A stretch of 64,000 nucleotides of DNA from Novimethylophilus kurashikiensis. GTDB taxonomy: Bacteria; Pseudomonadota; Gammaproteobacteria; Burkholderiales; Methylophilaceae. How positions within the stretch are numbered: position 1 is the first letter of the stretch; every line of letters starts with the position of its first letter. Location of the stretch: positions 496,001-560,000 of the forward strand of contig NZ_BDOQ01000003.1 in NCBI RefSeq assembly GCF_003112435.1, written 5' to 3'. This document shows positions 26,092 to 35,646 of this stretch, piece by piece. The position numbers and the translations under genes were made by a program. The notes below the pieces were generated by a model. That model was not told where the DNA came from. It ran no database searches and was given only the letters and a program-made list of their open reading frames with translations.

Positions 26092-26790
26092 ATGAGAGGT
26101 CTTCCCGCCATCTGGTTCTCGCTTATCGTGCTAGCCCTGCTGGCCGCGCTCACGCTTTGGATCGATCGCATCGTTGTGCCGCCCGGCCCAAAGCGCGACG
26201 GTAGCGCACGCCACGATCCCGACTATATCGTCACCAATTTCTCCATCCATCGCACGGCACCTGACGGTAGCCTGCGTTACACGCTGTCAGGCATCGACAT
26301 GCGGCATTACCCCGACAACGACACCACGGACGTGCTCAAGCCCGTGTTTTATGAATTCCCCACGGGCAAGCCTGCGATCAAGGCAACCGGCGAGCGGGGG
26401 CAGATTTCGCCCAATGGCGAAAATGTGTATTTCATGGATAATGTGAAGGTAGTGCGTGCAGCAACGCCGCAAAAAGGCGAGCTCACGCTGCAGACCGAAT
26501 TTCTGCATGCCATCCCGGACCAGGGCATTCTAAAAACAGATAAACCTGTGACTATCCTCCAGGCCCCCAAGACGGTGATCCATGCAACGGGAATGGAACT
26601 GGACAACAAGGCCCATATTTTGACGCTCAAAGGCCGGGTAAAATCGCATTTCGACCGTACAAAAATGCCGCCGACAACACTGCCGGCTAAGAAACCCGCC
26701 TCAAACGTCACCAACAATTCGAAACAAACCACACAGACCAAGACTGGGCAGACCAGATCCCGGAGACACTATGCGAATCCCGCACGTTAA
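26092..26790 (+). CDS. lptC: LPS export protein LptC
   Basis: 232 aa. One N-terminal membrane segment (WFSLIVLALLAALTLWI), then a periplasmic beta-jellyroll typical of LptC (DYIVTNFSIHRTAPDGSLRY, GQISPNGENVYFMDNVKV, LQTEFLHAIPDQGI). The end (Lys/Thr/Asn-rich, about residues 205-232) is low complexity. LptC joins the LptBFG exporter to the periplasmic LptA bridge. It is followed by lptA, which starts inside its last 20 bases. Confidence 0.92.
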   Translation: MRGLPAIWFSLIVLALLAALTLWIDRIVVPPGPKRDGSARHDPDYIVTNFSIHRTAPDGSLRYTLSGIDMRHYPDNDTTDVLKPVFYEFPTGKPAIKATGERGQISPNGENVYFMDNVKVVRAATPQKGELTLQTEFLHAIPDQGILKTDKPVTILQAPKTVIHATGMELDNKAHILTLKGRVKSHFDRTKMPPTTLPAKKPASNVTNNSKQTTQTKTGQTRSRRHYANPAR

Positions 26791-27325
26791 ATTCCTTTTC
26801 CTGCTGTGCATGCTGTTGGCAAGCCCCTTCGCACTGGCCGAGAAAGCCGACCGCGACAAGCCCATCGACATCGAATCCGACAACCTGACGTCCAACGACG
26901 CCAAGAAAATCAGCACCTACACCGGCAACGTGATCCTGACCCAAGGCACGCTGGAAATCCATGCCGACAAGCTGATCGTTCGCGAAGACCAGGACGGTTT
27001 CCAGCACGGTACCGCCACGGGCAATCCCGCCACTTTCCGCCAGAAAATGGAAGGCAAGGAAGAATACATCCAGGGCAGCGGCCAGCGTATCGAATATGAC
27101 GGCCACATGGACAAGGTCCAGTTGTACGTGAAAGCTTGGGTGAAGCGCGGCGAGGACATCGTCCACGGCGATTACATCATGTACGACGCCGGCGCCGAGT
27201 ACGCCGAAGTCATCGGCGGTCCCAAGACGGCCACCGCCGAAAATCCCAAGGGTCGCGTGCATGCGGTGATCCAGCCTAAGTCGGCCAAGGGTGCGGCGCA
27301 AAAACCGGCCGACGCCAAGCCTTAA
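26771..27325 (+). CDS. lptA: Periplasmic LPS-bridge protein LptA
   Basis: 184 aa with a signal peptide (MRIPHVKFLFLLCMLLASPFALA) and the OstA/LptA fold: PIDIESDNLTSNDAKKISTY, GNVILTQGTLEIHADKL, GTATGNPATFRQK. It forms the periplasmic bridge for LPS. The C-terminal Lys/Ala/Pro tail is extra. GGAG precedes the ATG, inside lptC, so translation is coupled. lptB follows after 50 bases. Confidence 0.95.
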   Translation: MRIPHVKFLFLLCMLLASPFALAEKADRDKPIDIESDNLTSNDAKKISTYTGNVILTQGTLEIHADKLIVREDQDGFQHGTATGNPATFRQKMEGKEEYIQGSGQRIEYDGHMDKVQLYVKAWVKRGEDIVHGDYIMYDAGAEYAEVIGGPKTATAENPKGRVHAVIQPKSAKGAAQKPADAKP

Positions 27326-27375
27326 GAACACACCAGGATGCGCTGTGAAGCGCCTCCGCAGCAAAGGTTTCGATT

Positions 27376-28101
27376 GTGAGTGAACTGAAGGTTCAGGGGT
27401 TGCAGAAGCGCTACAAGGCGCGCACCGTGGTCCATGACATTTCCATGCAGCTGTCCAGCGGCGAAATCGTTGGACTGCTGGGCCCCAACGGCGCGGGCAA
27501 GACCACCAGCTTCTACATGATGGTTGGCCTGGTGCCGCTCGACGCCGGGCATATTTCGCTGGACGGCCATGATCTCAGCAAGCTGCCCATTCATCGCCGT
27601 TCACGGCTCGGCCTCTCCTATTTGCCGCAGGAACCGTCGATTTTCCGCAAGCTCAGCGTGGCGGAAAACATCATGGCGATTCTGGAACTGCAAAAAGACA
27701 TTCCGGAAGACAAGCGCGAACTGCGTCTTGACGAGCTGTTGCAGGAACTGCACATCACTCATCTCCGCAACAACTCTGCCGTAAGTCTTTCCGGGGGAGA
27801 ACGCCGCCGTGTTGAAATCGCACGCTGCCTCGCCAGCAATCCGAGATTCATCCTGCTGGACGAACCGTTCGCCGGTATCGACCCCATCGCGGTCATCGAT
27901 ATCCAGAAAATCATTCGCTATTTGAAAGAACAAGGCATCGGCATCCTCATTACCGACCACAACGTGCGAGAAACCCTGGGCATCTGCGACCGGGCTTATA
28001 TCGTGAACGAAGGCCGCGTGATGGCGTCGGGGTCGCCGCAGGAAATCATTGCCAACGAAAGCGTCCGGGAAGTGTATCTGGGCAAGAATTTCCACCTGTA
28101 A
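27376..28101 (+). CDS. lptB: LPS export ABC ATPase LptB
   Basis: 241 aa with a GTG start. Seen: Walker [16 protein letters not shown]-loop LPQEPSIF, signature [15 protein letters not shown], Walker [15 protein letters not shown] and the switch HNVRETL. It energises LPS extraction from the inner membrane with LptFG (not in this window). Between lptA and rpoN, six bases before the rpoN ATG, the usual order in proteobacteria. Confidence 0.97.
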   Translation: MSELKVQGLQKRYKARTVVHDISMQLSSGEIVGLLGPNGAGKTTSFYMMVGLVPLDAGHISLDGHDLSKLPIHRRSRLGLSYLPQEPSIFRKLSVAENIMAILELQKDIPEDKRELRLDELLQELHITHLRNNSAVSLSGGERRRVEIARCLASNPRFILLDEPFAGIDPIAVIDIQKIIRYLKEQGIGILITDHNVRETLGICDRAYIVNEGRVMASGSPQEIIANESVREVYLGKNFHL

Positions 28102-28107
28102 GGGTTT

Positions 28108-29544
28108 ATGAAGCAGTCATTACAACTTCGCCTGTCCCAGCATCTCGCGCTCACGCCGCAGTTGCAGCAATCCATCCGTTTGCTGCAACTGTCCTCGATT
28201 GAGCTGAGCCAGGAAATGGAGCAGATGCTGCAGGAAAACCCGTTGCTGGAGCGTGGGGCGGAAGAAGACTTCGTTCCGACAGTGCCAGATAGTGCCGGCA
28301 GTTCAAGCAGCGAGGTGGAAGCAGCGCCCGAACCAGCACCGGAGTCACCCGATACGGCAGAAACCGATTTCTCGTCGCTGGAGAGCGAACGCTGGGAAAA
28401 AACCTCCGGCACCGCGAGCGACGACGACGACACCGAATACACCTTCCAAGAGCCCGACACGCCGACCTTGCGCGAGCATCTGCTGGAGCAGCTACGCCTG
28501 ATGCCGCTCTCAGAGCGCGACCTGATGCTGGCCGCGCTGCTGGTCGACACCATCAACGATGACGGCTACCTGGATCAACCGCTGGAGGAGGTCGCAGCCA
28601 TGCTGCCTCCCGAACAGGAAATCGAGCTTCTGGAGCTGCAAACCGCGCTCAAACTAGTCCAGCACTTGGATCCGATCGGCATCGGCGCGCATGACTTGGC
28701 CGAGTGCCTGGAATTGCAGCTGCTCAACCAACCGGAAGACACGCCTTACCGCGATGCGGCGTTAGGTATCGTCCGAGGCAACCTGCCGCTGCTCGCCTCT
28801 CGCGATTACGCCAAACTCAAGAAACTGCTGCGTTGCGACGACGAAACCCTGCGCGGCGCACAAGCCCTGATTACACGCATGGACCCCCGCCCCGGTGCCG
28901 GTTTTACTCGTATCGAGGCCGAGCATTACGTGCAGCCGGAAGTCGTCGTCAAGAAGATCAAGGGCCAATGGATCGCCAGCCTGAATAACGACGCGGTACC
29001 CAAGCTGCGCATCAACCGCATGTACGCCGATATTCTGACGCGCAACCGCGACAGCTCCAGCCAGTACCTGACAAGCCAGATGCAGGAAGCCAAGTGGTTC
29101 ATCAAGAACATCCAGCAGCGCTTCGCTACTATCCTGCGCGTCTCCCAGGCCATCGTCGATCGTCAACGCAACTTCTTCGAGCACGGCGACGTGGCCATGC
29201 GCCCCATGGTGCTGCGCGAAATCGCCGACGAACTTGGATTGCATGAATCGACCATTTCGCGGGTAACAACGCGAAAGTACATGCTCACCCCCAGCGGGGT
29301 CTACGAGCTTAAGTATTTCTTCGGTAGCCACGTGGCAACCGAATCGGGCGGCGCATGTTCGGCCACTGCGATTCGCGCCTTGATCAAACAACTTGTCGCC
29401 GCCGAAGAACCGCGCAAACCGTTGTCGGATAACCAGATCGCGGATATTCTGGGACAACAGGGCATCGTTGTGGCGCGGCGCACCATCGCAAAGTATCGAG
29501 AATCGCTGCAGATACCTGCAGCCAGCCAGCGTAAGTCCATTTAA
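28108..29544 (+). CDS. rpoN: RNA polymerase sigma-54 factor RpoN
   Basis: 478 aa. Region I is Gln/Leu rich (SLQLRLSQHLALTPQLQQSI) and region II acidic (about residues 50-125). The core-binding region and the DNA-binding end follow, including VIDRQRNFFEHGD, the HTH stretch ELGLHESTISRVTTRKY and the RpoN box ARRTIAKYRESLQI near the C-terminus. It directs polymerase to -24/-12 promoters and needs AAA+ activators. It stands between lptB and hpf as expected. Confidence 0.97.
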   Translation: MKQSLQLRLSQHLALTPQLQQSIRLLQLSSIELSQEMEQMLQENPLLERGAEEDFVPTVPDSAGSSSSEVEAAPEPAPESPDTAETDFSSLESERWEKTSGTASDDDDTEYTFQEPDTPTLREHLLEQLRLMPLSERDLMLAALLVDTINDDGYLDQPLEEVAAMLPPEQEIELLELQTALKLVQHLDPIGIGAHDLAECLELQLLNQPEDTPYRDAALGIVRGNLPLLASRDYAKLKKLLRCDDETLRGAQALITRMDPRPGAGFTRIEAEHYVQPEVVVKKIKGQWIASLNNDAVPKLRINRMYADILTRNRDSSSQYLTSQMQEAKWFIKNIQQRFATILRVSQAIVDRQRNFFEHGDVAMRPMVLREIADELGLHESTISRVTTRKYMLTPSGVYELKYFFGSHVATESGGACSATAIRALIKQLVAAEEPRKPLSDNQIADILGQQGIVVARRTIAKYRESLQIPAASQRKSI

Positions 29545-29576
29545 CCGGTTTAACCCAAGCAAAGGAGCGCAGTATC

Positions 29577-29900
29577 ATGAACCTGAATCTGACCGGACAT
29601 CACCTCGACATCACCCCGGCTTTGCGCGATTACGTTCAGTCCAAGCTCGAACGCATCACCAACCACTTCGATAACGTGATTGTTGTCAAAGTGACGCTAA
29701 GCGTGGAAAAGTTGGTCCAAAAAGCAGAAGCCACGATTCATGTTCCCGGCAACGACATCCATGCCGAATGCAGCAGCGAGGACATGTACACGGCGATCGA
29801 CCTCCTGGCCGACAAGTTGGACCGCCAAGTATTGAAATTCAAGGAAAAAGTCTCGGACCATCACCGTTCCGAGGGTAGCGTGAAGCACATCGTCCAGTAA
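29577..29900 (+). CDS. hpf: Ribosome hibernation-promoting factor (HPF/RaiA family, short form)
   Basis: 107 aa. Seen: MNLNLTGHHLDITPALRDYV and KVTLSVEKLVQKAEATIHVPGNDIHAEC, then DMYTAIDLLADKLDRQVLKF, the conserved helix of the family. It binds in the decoding region of the 30S subunit to hold ribosomes inactive. The short form lacks the long-form dimerisation domain. 33 bases after rpoN; ends 61 bases before hprK. Confidence 0.95.
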   Translation: MNLNLTGHHLDITPALRDYVQSKLERITNHFDNVIVVKVTLSVEKLVQKAEATIHVPGNDIHAECSSEDMYTAIDLLADKLDRQVLKFKEKVSDHHRSEGSVKHIVQ

Positions 29901-29961
29901 CCACCTGAACCGCCGCCGATGCCGCAGCATCAAGCGCGGCACTGGCGGCGGGTGAATAGAT

Positions 29962-30921
29962 ATGGCCCAGATTACCGTTGCCCAACTCTTCAGCGATACG
30001 CGCCGCAAAATGCGACTCACCTGGGTCGCAGGCAAGGAAGGCGGCGGCAATCTTCTTACCAGCGAGGCCGTCACCAAGCCTTCCCTGGCCTTGATCGGCC
30101 ACCTGAATTTCGTGCATCCCAACCGTGTACAAGTGCTGGGGTGCGCCGAGATGGATTACCTGCGCAGCCTTGATCATGACGGGCTGAAGCAGGGCATCAA
30201 GAATCTCTTTTCCACCGATCTTGCCGCAGTCGTAGTCGCCAACGGCGAAAAGCCGCCGAAGGATTTACTGACGGCAGCCGACGACAGCCATACCCCCTTG
30301 TTCTGCTCGCCCGAGCGCAGCCCCCGCCTGATGGACGTGCTGAGCCATTACCTGGCACTGGCCGTAGCAGAAACCACCAGCGCGCACGGCGTGTTCATGG
30401 AAGTGCAGGGTTTCGGCGTGCTGATCAAGGGCAATGCCGCCATCGGTAAAAGTGAATTGGCACTCGAACTGATCAGTCGCGGCCATCGCCTCGTTGCCGA
30501 CGATATCGCCGATTTCTACCGCGTTTCGCCGGAGCGCATCGAGGGGCGCTGCCCCGCCATGTTGCAGGATTTCCTCGAAGTACGCGGGTTGGGCATCCTG
30601 AACGTGCGGGCCTTATTCGGCGACAATGCCATCAAGCCGACCAAGCCACTCGACCTCATCGTGCAGCTCGAGATGGCGGAAAACCTGGCCCAGAGCGAAG
30701 TCGACCGCATCAAGATCAAATCCCAGAGCGAAAAAGTGCTGGGCGTGAAGATTCCCAAGGTGACCTTGCCCGTGGCGGCAGGTCGCAACCTTGCCGTGCT
30801 GGTCGAAGTCGCCGTGCGCAACCATATCCTGCTGCTGCGCGGTATCAATAGCTCGCGCCAGTTCATGCAGCGCCAGCATCGCGAGATCAAACGCAGCATG
30901 GCCCAAGGCCACAAGGATTAG
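29962..30921 (+). CDS. hprK: HPr kinase/phosphorylase HprK
   Basis: 319 aa. N-terminal domain, then the kinase domain with the Walker-like GNAAIGKSELALELI (about residues 158-172; the GxxxxGKS is there although the loop reads NAAI rather than the common ESGI), RGHRLVADD and the HprK signature VRGLGILNVRALFG. It phosphorylates HPr on serine. ptsH lies 1.3 kb downstream. ptsN (EIIANtr) that often sits just upstream in related species is missing; only 61 bases separate hpf and hprK. Confidence 0.95.
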   Translation: MAQITVAQLFSDTRRKMRLTWVAGKEGGGNLLTSEAVTKPSLALIGHLNFVHPNRVQVLGCAEMDYLRSLDHDGLKQGIKNLFSTDLAAVVVANGEKPPKDLLTAADDSHTPLFCSPERSPRLMDVLSHYLALAVAETTSAHGVFMEVQGFGVLIKGNAAIGKSELALELISRGHRLVADDIADFYRVSPERIEGRCPAMLQDFLEVRGLGILNVRALFGDNAIKPTKPLDLIVQLEMAENLAQSEVDRIKIKSQSEKVLGVKIPKVTLPVAAGRNLAVLVEVAVRNHILLLRGINSSRQFMQRQHREIKRSMAQGHKD

Positions 30922-30924
30922 CCC

Positions 30925-31761
30925 ATGCAGCTGGTAATAGTGACGGGATTGTCCGGTTCGGGAAAAAGTATCGCCCTCAGGGCGTTGGAGGACAGCGGTT
31001 ATTACTGCGTGGACAACCTCCCTGCCCGCATGCTGTCGCAAGTGGTCGAACATCTGCAAGCTGCCGGGCACCAAACTGTCGCCGTCAGCGTGGACACCCG
31101 CAGCACCCGCCTAGAAGAGCTGCCGAGCCAGGTGCATGAACTCAAGGCGCGCGGCACCGACCTTCACTTGCTGTTTCTAGAATCCAGCGCCGAAACCCTG
31201 GTCAAACGCTTTAGCGAAACTCGTCGTCGCCATCCTTTGTCGGACGAAGGCCGCACCCTGGCCGAAAGCATCCAGGCCGAGCGCGAGCTCATGTGCGAGC
31301 TGGCGAATCTCGGTCATCGCATCGACACCAGCGAGCTTTCAGCCAATACCCTGCGTTCCTGGGTCAAGGACTTCATCGCACTCGATCACAGCGGCTTGGG
31401 GCTGCTGTTCCAGTCTTTCGGCTTCAAGCACGGCATTCCGCTCGACGCCGATTTCGTCTTCGACGTGCGGTGCCTGCCCAATCCGCACTACGACCCGGTG
31501 TTGCGCCCGTTTACCGGCAGCGACGAGCCGGTCATCCGCTTTCTGGAAAGCCAGGAAGCCGCCCTGGAAATGCTGTCGGATATCCGCGGCTACGTCGAAA
31601 AATGGCTGCCATGCTTTGTCAGGGACAACCGTAGCTACCTCACTGTGGCCATCGGTTGCACCGGCGGGCAACACCGCTCCGTGTATTTTGTGGAACGGCT
31701 TGCAGAACACTTTAGAGCACAACAACAACGCGTATTGGTCAGGCATCGGGAATTGGCATGA
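30925..31761 (+). CDS. rapZ: RNase adapter protein RapZ (nucleotide-binding)
   Basis: 278 aa. Seen: P-loop [20 protein letters not shown] at the N-terminus, VDNLP, and the C-terminal [15 protein letters not shown]. In enterobacteria RapZ guides RNase E to GlmZ and binds glucosamine-6-P; in this group it goes with the Ntr-type PTS, and its exact role here is inferred. Three bases after hprK. Confidence 0.94.
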   Translation: MQLVIVTGLSGSGKSIALRALEDSGYYCVDNLPARMLSQVVEHLQAAGHQTVAVSVDTRSTRLEELPSQVHELKARGTDLHLLFLESSAETLVKRFSETRRRHPLSDEGRTLAESIQAERELMCELANLGHRIDTSELSANTLRSWVKDFIALDHSGLGLLFQSFGFKHGIPLDADFVFDVRCLPNPHYDPVLRPFTGSDEPVIRFLESQEAALEMLSDIRGYVEKWLPCFVRDNRSYLTVAIGCTGGQHRSVYFVERLAEHFRAQQQRVLVRHRELA

Positions 31762-31842
31762 AGCCTGCACATTTCACTCGGGGGGACTCCGCTTGACTGG
31801 GCAACTAAAGCCCACCGAGCGGTAAAAAAGGATTTTGAAACT

Positions 31843-32250
31843 ATGATTGGAATTTTGATCATCGCGCATGGATCGCTAGGCGACAGCTTGATTCATTGTG
31901 CGACCCACGTCATGGGCGAGCGGCCACCGTTGCTCAAGCAACTCGGTGTCTCGGTCCATGACGATCCCGTGGACCTGCTCCCACTCGCGCGTTCCATGGT
32001 GAGCGAACTGAACGAAGACGAGGGCGGCGGCGTGCTGATCCTCTCAGACATCTACGGCGCCACCCCCTGCAATATCGCCAGTCGCCTGCTGGAACCAGGC
32101 CGCGTCGAGGGCATTTCCGGCGTCAATCTGCCGATGCTAGTACGCGCTTTGTCCTACCGTAACGAACCCTTGCATGTCCTCTTGGAAAAAGCCATGTCGG
32201 GCGGCACTGGAGGCATCATTCACATGACCGAGGACATTTGCAAATCATGA
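31843..32250 (+). CDS. PTS EIIA component, mannose (EIIA-Man) type
   Basis: 135 aa, a single EIIA domain of the mannose family. Active-site His is H9 of ILIIAHGSLGDSLIH, and DIYGATPCNIASRLL is the typical second motif. No IIB/IIC/IID partner is present, so it is presumably a regulatory, phosphoryl-accepting protein fed by HPr and EI from the two following genes. Its stop overlaps the ptsH ATG (ATGA). Confidence 0.92.
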   Translation: MIGILIIAHGSLGDSLIHCATHVMGERPPLLKQLGVSVHDDPVDLLPLARSMVSELNEDEGGGVLILSDIYGATPCNIASRLLEPGRVEGISGVNLPMLVRALSYRNEPLHVLLEKAMSGGTGGIIHMTEDICKS

Positions 32251-32516
32251 TGCGGCAGGAAGTCGAAATCATCAACAAGCTGGGTCTGCACGCCCGCGCT
32301 TCCACCAAGCTGACCCAGGTGGCCGGGCAATTCGATAGCCAGATCTGGATCGAACGCGCCGGTCGCCGCGTCAACGCCAAAAGCATCATGGGCGTCATGA
32401 TGCTGGCCGCGAGTAAAGGCACCAAGGTAACGCTTGAAACCAACGGCGGCGACGAAGCCACAGCCATGGAAAAACTTCTCGCCTTGATCAACGACAAGTT
32501 CGGCGAAGGGGAGTGA
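32247..32516 (+). CDS. ptsH: Phosphocarrier protein HPr
   Basis: 89 aa from the ATG at 32247. Active-site His in NKLGLHARASTKL, and the regulatory serine is in NAKSIMGVMML, the segment on which HprK acts. It passes phosphate from EI to the EIIA-Man-type protein. Immediately followed by ptsI. An upstream TTG would lengthen it by three residues; the ATG overlapping the EIIA stop is preferred. Confidence 0.95.
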   Translation: MMRQEVEIINKLGLHARASTKLTQVAGQFDSQIWIERAGRRVNAKSIMGVMMLAASKGTKVTLETNGGDEATAMEKLLALINDKFGEGE

Positions 32517-32554
32517 AGCCCGATGCAGACGGCAACCCAAGGAAGGGAGGCGCG

Positions 32555-34279
32555 ATGAGCTTTACCATGCATGGGGTAGGCGTTTCGGCCGGCATCGCCA
32601 TCGGCCACGCCCATCTGGTTTCGCACGCACTGCTCGAAGTCGCTCACTACAACATTCCTGACCAGTTGGTGGAATCCGAAGTCGCGCGCTTCAATCACGC
32701 CGTCAACACTGTCGCCAAGGATCTGGAAAACATCCGCGACAACCTGCCGTCCAACGCCCCAGCGGAAATGGGCGCGTTCATCAGCACGCATTTGATGATC
32801 CTCTCCGACCGCGCATTGTCGGAAGCGCCGAAGGACATCATCGTCAACGAGAACTGTAACGCCGAATGGGCGCTCAAGCTGCAAATGGACGATCTCGTCG
32901 CGCAGTTCGACGAAATCGACGATGCCTACCTGCGCGAGCGCAAGTTCGACGTGGTACAAGTGGTTGAGCGCGTTATCAAGGTGCTGCTGGGACATCCAGG
33001 CCAGGCTTCGCTCTCGCGCCAGGAGCAAAGCATCATCCTGGTGGCGCACGATCTGTCTCCCGCCGATGCGATCCAGTTCAAGCAGCACCAGTTCGCGGCC
33101 TTCATCACCGACGTGGGCGGCGCAACCTCGCATACGGCGATTCTGGCGCGCAGCCTCAATATTCCGTCCATCGTCGCGCTGCACCATGCCCGCGGTCTCA
33201 TTCAAAACGGCGAGCTGATCATTGTCGACGGCCAGCAAGGTGTGGTCATCATTGCCCCGGACAAGGACACGCTGGCCGAATATCGCCTCAAGCAGGAACA
33301 ATGGGAGCTCGAGCAACAAAAACTCAAGCGCCTCAAGCAGACCAAAGCCGTCACCCTCGACGGCACAGCCATCGAGCTGCACGCAAATATCGAAATTCCG
33401 GAAGACGTCGCTCAGTCCAAGGCCGCGGGAGCGACTGGTGTGGGCTTGTACCGTACCGAGTTCCTGTTCATGAACCGACGAGATTGGCCGACGGAAGAAG
33501 AGCAATTCCTGGCTTATCGGCAGGTGGCCGAAGCCATGAAGGGCATGCCGGTCACCATCCGCACATTGGATATTGGCGCCGATAAGCAGATCGATCCGGA
33601 AAGCGCCCGCACTTGCGCCAATCCGGCGCTAAGCCTGCGTGCCATCCGTTTATGCCTAGCAGAACCGCAGCTGTTCCATGCCCAGTTGCGCGCCATCCTG
33701 CGGGCCTCGCACTACGGCAAGGTGAAGATCCTGATCCCCATGCTGTGCAACCAGGGCGAACTGCGCCAGACCATGCATTTGATCGACCGCGCCAAGCAAA
33801 GCCTGCGCGACGAGAAAATTCCGTTCGACGAGCTGGTACCCGTAGGAGGCATGATAGAAATTCCAGCCGCGGCTATTGCGGCCGATGTGTTCGCCCGCAA
33901 ACTGGATTTCCTCTCCATCGGCACCAATGACCTGATCCAGTACACGCTTGCCATCGACCGTACCGACGACACTGTGGCGCACCTCTACCAGCCGCTGCAC
34001 CCAGCGGTGCTGCAACTGATCGAACGCACCATCAAGGCGGCGCACAAGGCGGGCAAGCCGGTTTCGGTATGCGGCGAAATGGCAGGGGATGCGCGATTGA
34101 CACGTATGCTGCTGGGCTTCGGACTGCGGCAGTTCTCCATGCATCCGGCCAATATCCTGGCGGTGAAACGTCAGGTGTTGCAGACCAGCCTGCCTAAGCT
34201 CAGCCTTATGGTGCGCAAGATTCTGAGCAGCCCGGATTCGGAAAAAATCGAACCGCTCTTGAACAAGCTCAACGCCTGA
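32555..34279 (+). CDS. ptsI: PTS enzyme I (phosphoenolpyruvate-protein phosphotransferase)
   Basis: 574 aa from the ATG at 32555, with AAGGGAGG 4 bases before it. Seen: the phosphohistidine loop GGATSHTAILARSLNIPSIV, the PEP-binding core (GLYRTEFLFMNR, the LDIGADKQ and SLRAIR stretches) and the C-terminal CGEMAGD. First phosphotransfer step from PEP. Final gene of the kdsD-ptsI run; convergent with the small lipoprotein gene. Confidence 0.96.
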   Translation: MSFTMHGVGVSAGIAIGHAHLVSHALLEVAHYNIPDQLVESEVARFNHAVNTVAKDLENIRDNLPSNAPAEMGAFISTHLMILSDRALSEAPKDIIVNENCNAEWALKLQMDDLVAQFDEIDDAYLRERKFDVVQVVERVIKVLLGHPGQASLSRQEQSIILVAHDLSPADAIQFKQHQFAAFITDVGGATSHTAILARSLNIPSIVALHHARGLIQNGELIIVDGQQGVVIIAPDKDTLAEYRLKQEQWELEQQKLKRLKQTKAVTLDGTAIELHANIEIPEDVAQSKAAGATGVGLYRTEFLFMNRRDWPTEEEQFLAYRQVAEAMKGMPVTIRTLDIGADKQIDPESARTCANPALSLRAIRLCLAEPQLFHAQLRAILRASHYGKVKILIPMLCNQGELRQTMHLIDRAKQSLRDEKIPFDELVPVGGMIEIPAAAIAADVFARKLDFLSIGTNDLIQYTLAIDRTDDTVAHLYQPLHPAVLQLIERTIKAAHKAGKPVSVCGEMAGDARLTRMLLGFGLRQFSMHPANILAVKRQVLQTSLPKLSLMVRKILSSPDSEKIEPLLNKLNA

Positions 34280-34465
34280 TCAGTCGGTCTGGCGGTCGGC
34301 TTCCTGTTTTTGCTGCTCGGCCTGCTGGTTCACGGTTTGCTCGACCCCCTTGGCTTTATCGAGCGCCTGGCGCTGGGATTCGAACAGTTTGGGTGGCGGA
34401 GGCTGCTTGCTTTCGCCGCAGGCGCTCAGCAGCACAACAATCAGGCAACATAAGGCAAGTTTCAT
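34280..34465 (-). CDS. Small lipoprotein
   Basis: 61 aa from an ATG at 34465 with AAGGAAG about 7 bases before it. Lipobox LLSAC gives Cys16 as the lipidated residue; then a proline run (KQPPPPKLFESQRQALDKAKG) and a Gln/Lys/Glu-rich helix. The longer frame on the same strand is a shadow of mutY. Unknown function; it resembles small outer-membrane or periplasmic lipoproteins with a coil. It abuts the ptsI stop. Confidence 0.7.
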   Translation of the reverse strand: MKLALCCLIVVLLSACGESKQPPPPKLFESQRQALDKAKGVEQTVNQQAEQQKQEADRQTD

Positions 34466-34516
34466 CTCGGCTTCCTTTGGCGAAAATTCAACGGCCAGCC
34501 ATTTTAACCACGTCTC

Positions 34517-35548
34517 ATGCAAAATTTCTCGCAAAAACTGATCGACTGGCAACGCCAACACGGACGCCATACCCTGCCTTGGCAGAACACCCGCGATCCC
34601 TACGCCATCTGGATTTCGGAAATCATGCTGCAGCAAACCCAGGTAAGCGCGGTGATTCCCTACTACCAGCGTTTCATGACGCGCTTTCCCACTATCGCCG
34701 CGCTTGCAGGAGCCCATGAAGACGAGGTGCTGCAACATTGGAGCGGTCTCGGTTATTATTCACGCGCCCGAAACCTGCATGAAGCAGCACGGCGCATGGT
34801 GACGCTGCACCAGGGCACTTTTCCGCAGAATTTCGAGGATATCCAAGCACTCCCAGGTATCGGCCGCTCAACCGCGGCCGCCATTGCCTCCTTTGCCTTC
34901 GGCCAACGCCAAGCCATCCTGGACGGTAACGTCAAGCGCGTGTTTGCCCGTGTATTCGGCATCTCCGGCTGGCCAGGACAACCAGCTATCGAGAAACAAA
35001 TGTGGGTGCTGGCAGAGAGCCTGCTACCGACTGAAGATATCGAACGCTATACCCAAGGCCTGATGGACTTGGGAGCGACGTTATGCACGCGAACCAAGCC
35101 CGATTGCCTACGCTGCCCAATGCAGGACGATTGTGTGGCCCTGCGCGAATCGTTGACGACGGAATTACCTTCGCCCAAGCCGCGCAAAGCCTTGTCGGAA
35201 AAAGAGACAGTGATGCTGGTGATCATGGACGGCGAAGATATCCTGCTGGAAAAACGGCCCTCCAGCGGCATTTGGGGAGGGCTGTGGAGTTTGCCGGAGG
35301 CCGCCATTGGCGAGGACTATGCGGCAATCATCAAAAGTCGTTTCGGCCTCGAAGCCGAGTTGGGTCAAACTTGGGCACCCTTGACCCATACTTTCACCCA
35401 TTTCCGCCTCGAAATTACACCGCAGCCACTATGTGTAATTGGACGTCCCGCCAGCCAACCTTCTGGAACGCTTTGGCTGAGTCTCGACGACGCTATCGAG
35501 GCCGCAATTCCCACGCCCGTAAGAACGCTGCTTACGCGAAAGCTCTAA
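34517..35548 (+). CDS. mutY: A/G-specific adenine DNA glycosylase MutY
   Basis: 343 aa. Helix-hairpin-helix LPGIGRSTAAAIASFAFG with catalytic Asp (ILDGNVKRVFARV), the 4Fe-4S cluster ligands C-x6-C-x2-C-x5-C (TLCTRTKPDCLRCPMQDDC), and a C-terminal NUDIX-like domain that reads 8-oxoguanine (about residues 230-340). Removes A opposite 8-oxoG. Transcribed away from the small lipoprotein gene; 50-base gap. Confidence 0.95.
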   Translation: MQNFSQKLIDWQRQHGRHTLPWQNTRDPYAIWISEIMLQQTQVSAVIPYYQRFMTRFPTIAALAGAHEDEVLQHWSGLGYYSRARNLHEAARRMVTLHQGTFPQNFEDIQALPGIGRSTAAAIASFAFGQRQAILDGNVKRVFARVFGISGWPGQPAIEKQMWVLAESLLPTEDIERYTQGLMDLGATLCTRTKPDCLRCPMQDDCVALRESLTTELPSPKPRKALSEKETVMLVIMDGEDILLEKRPSSGIWGGLWSLPEAAIGEDYAAIIKSRFGLEAELGQTWAPLTHTFTHFRLEITPQPLCVIGRPASQPSGTLWLSLDDAIEAAIPTPVRTLLTRKL

Positions 35549-35646
35549 TTGGATTTTTATATCCCATTAATTTGTTTGATTTTTTTAAGCATCGGCATAA
35601 GATAGGGACGTATCAGTATTTATCCACATTCGAGCGGAGTTTTCCC

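Noticed and set aside
31762-31842. TGGGC-N7-GCCCA hairpin before the EIIA gene as a regulatory RNA
   Set aside because: Five-base stem only and no attached conserved structure; likely chance in GC-rich sequence.
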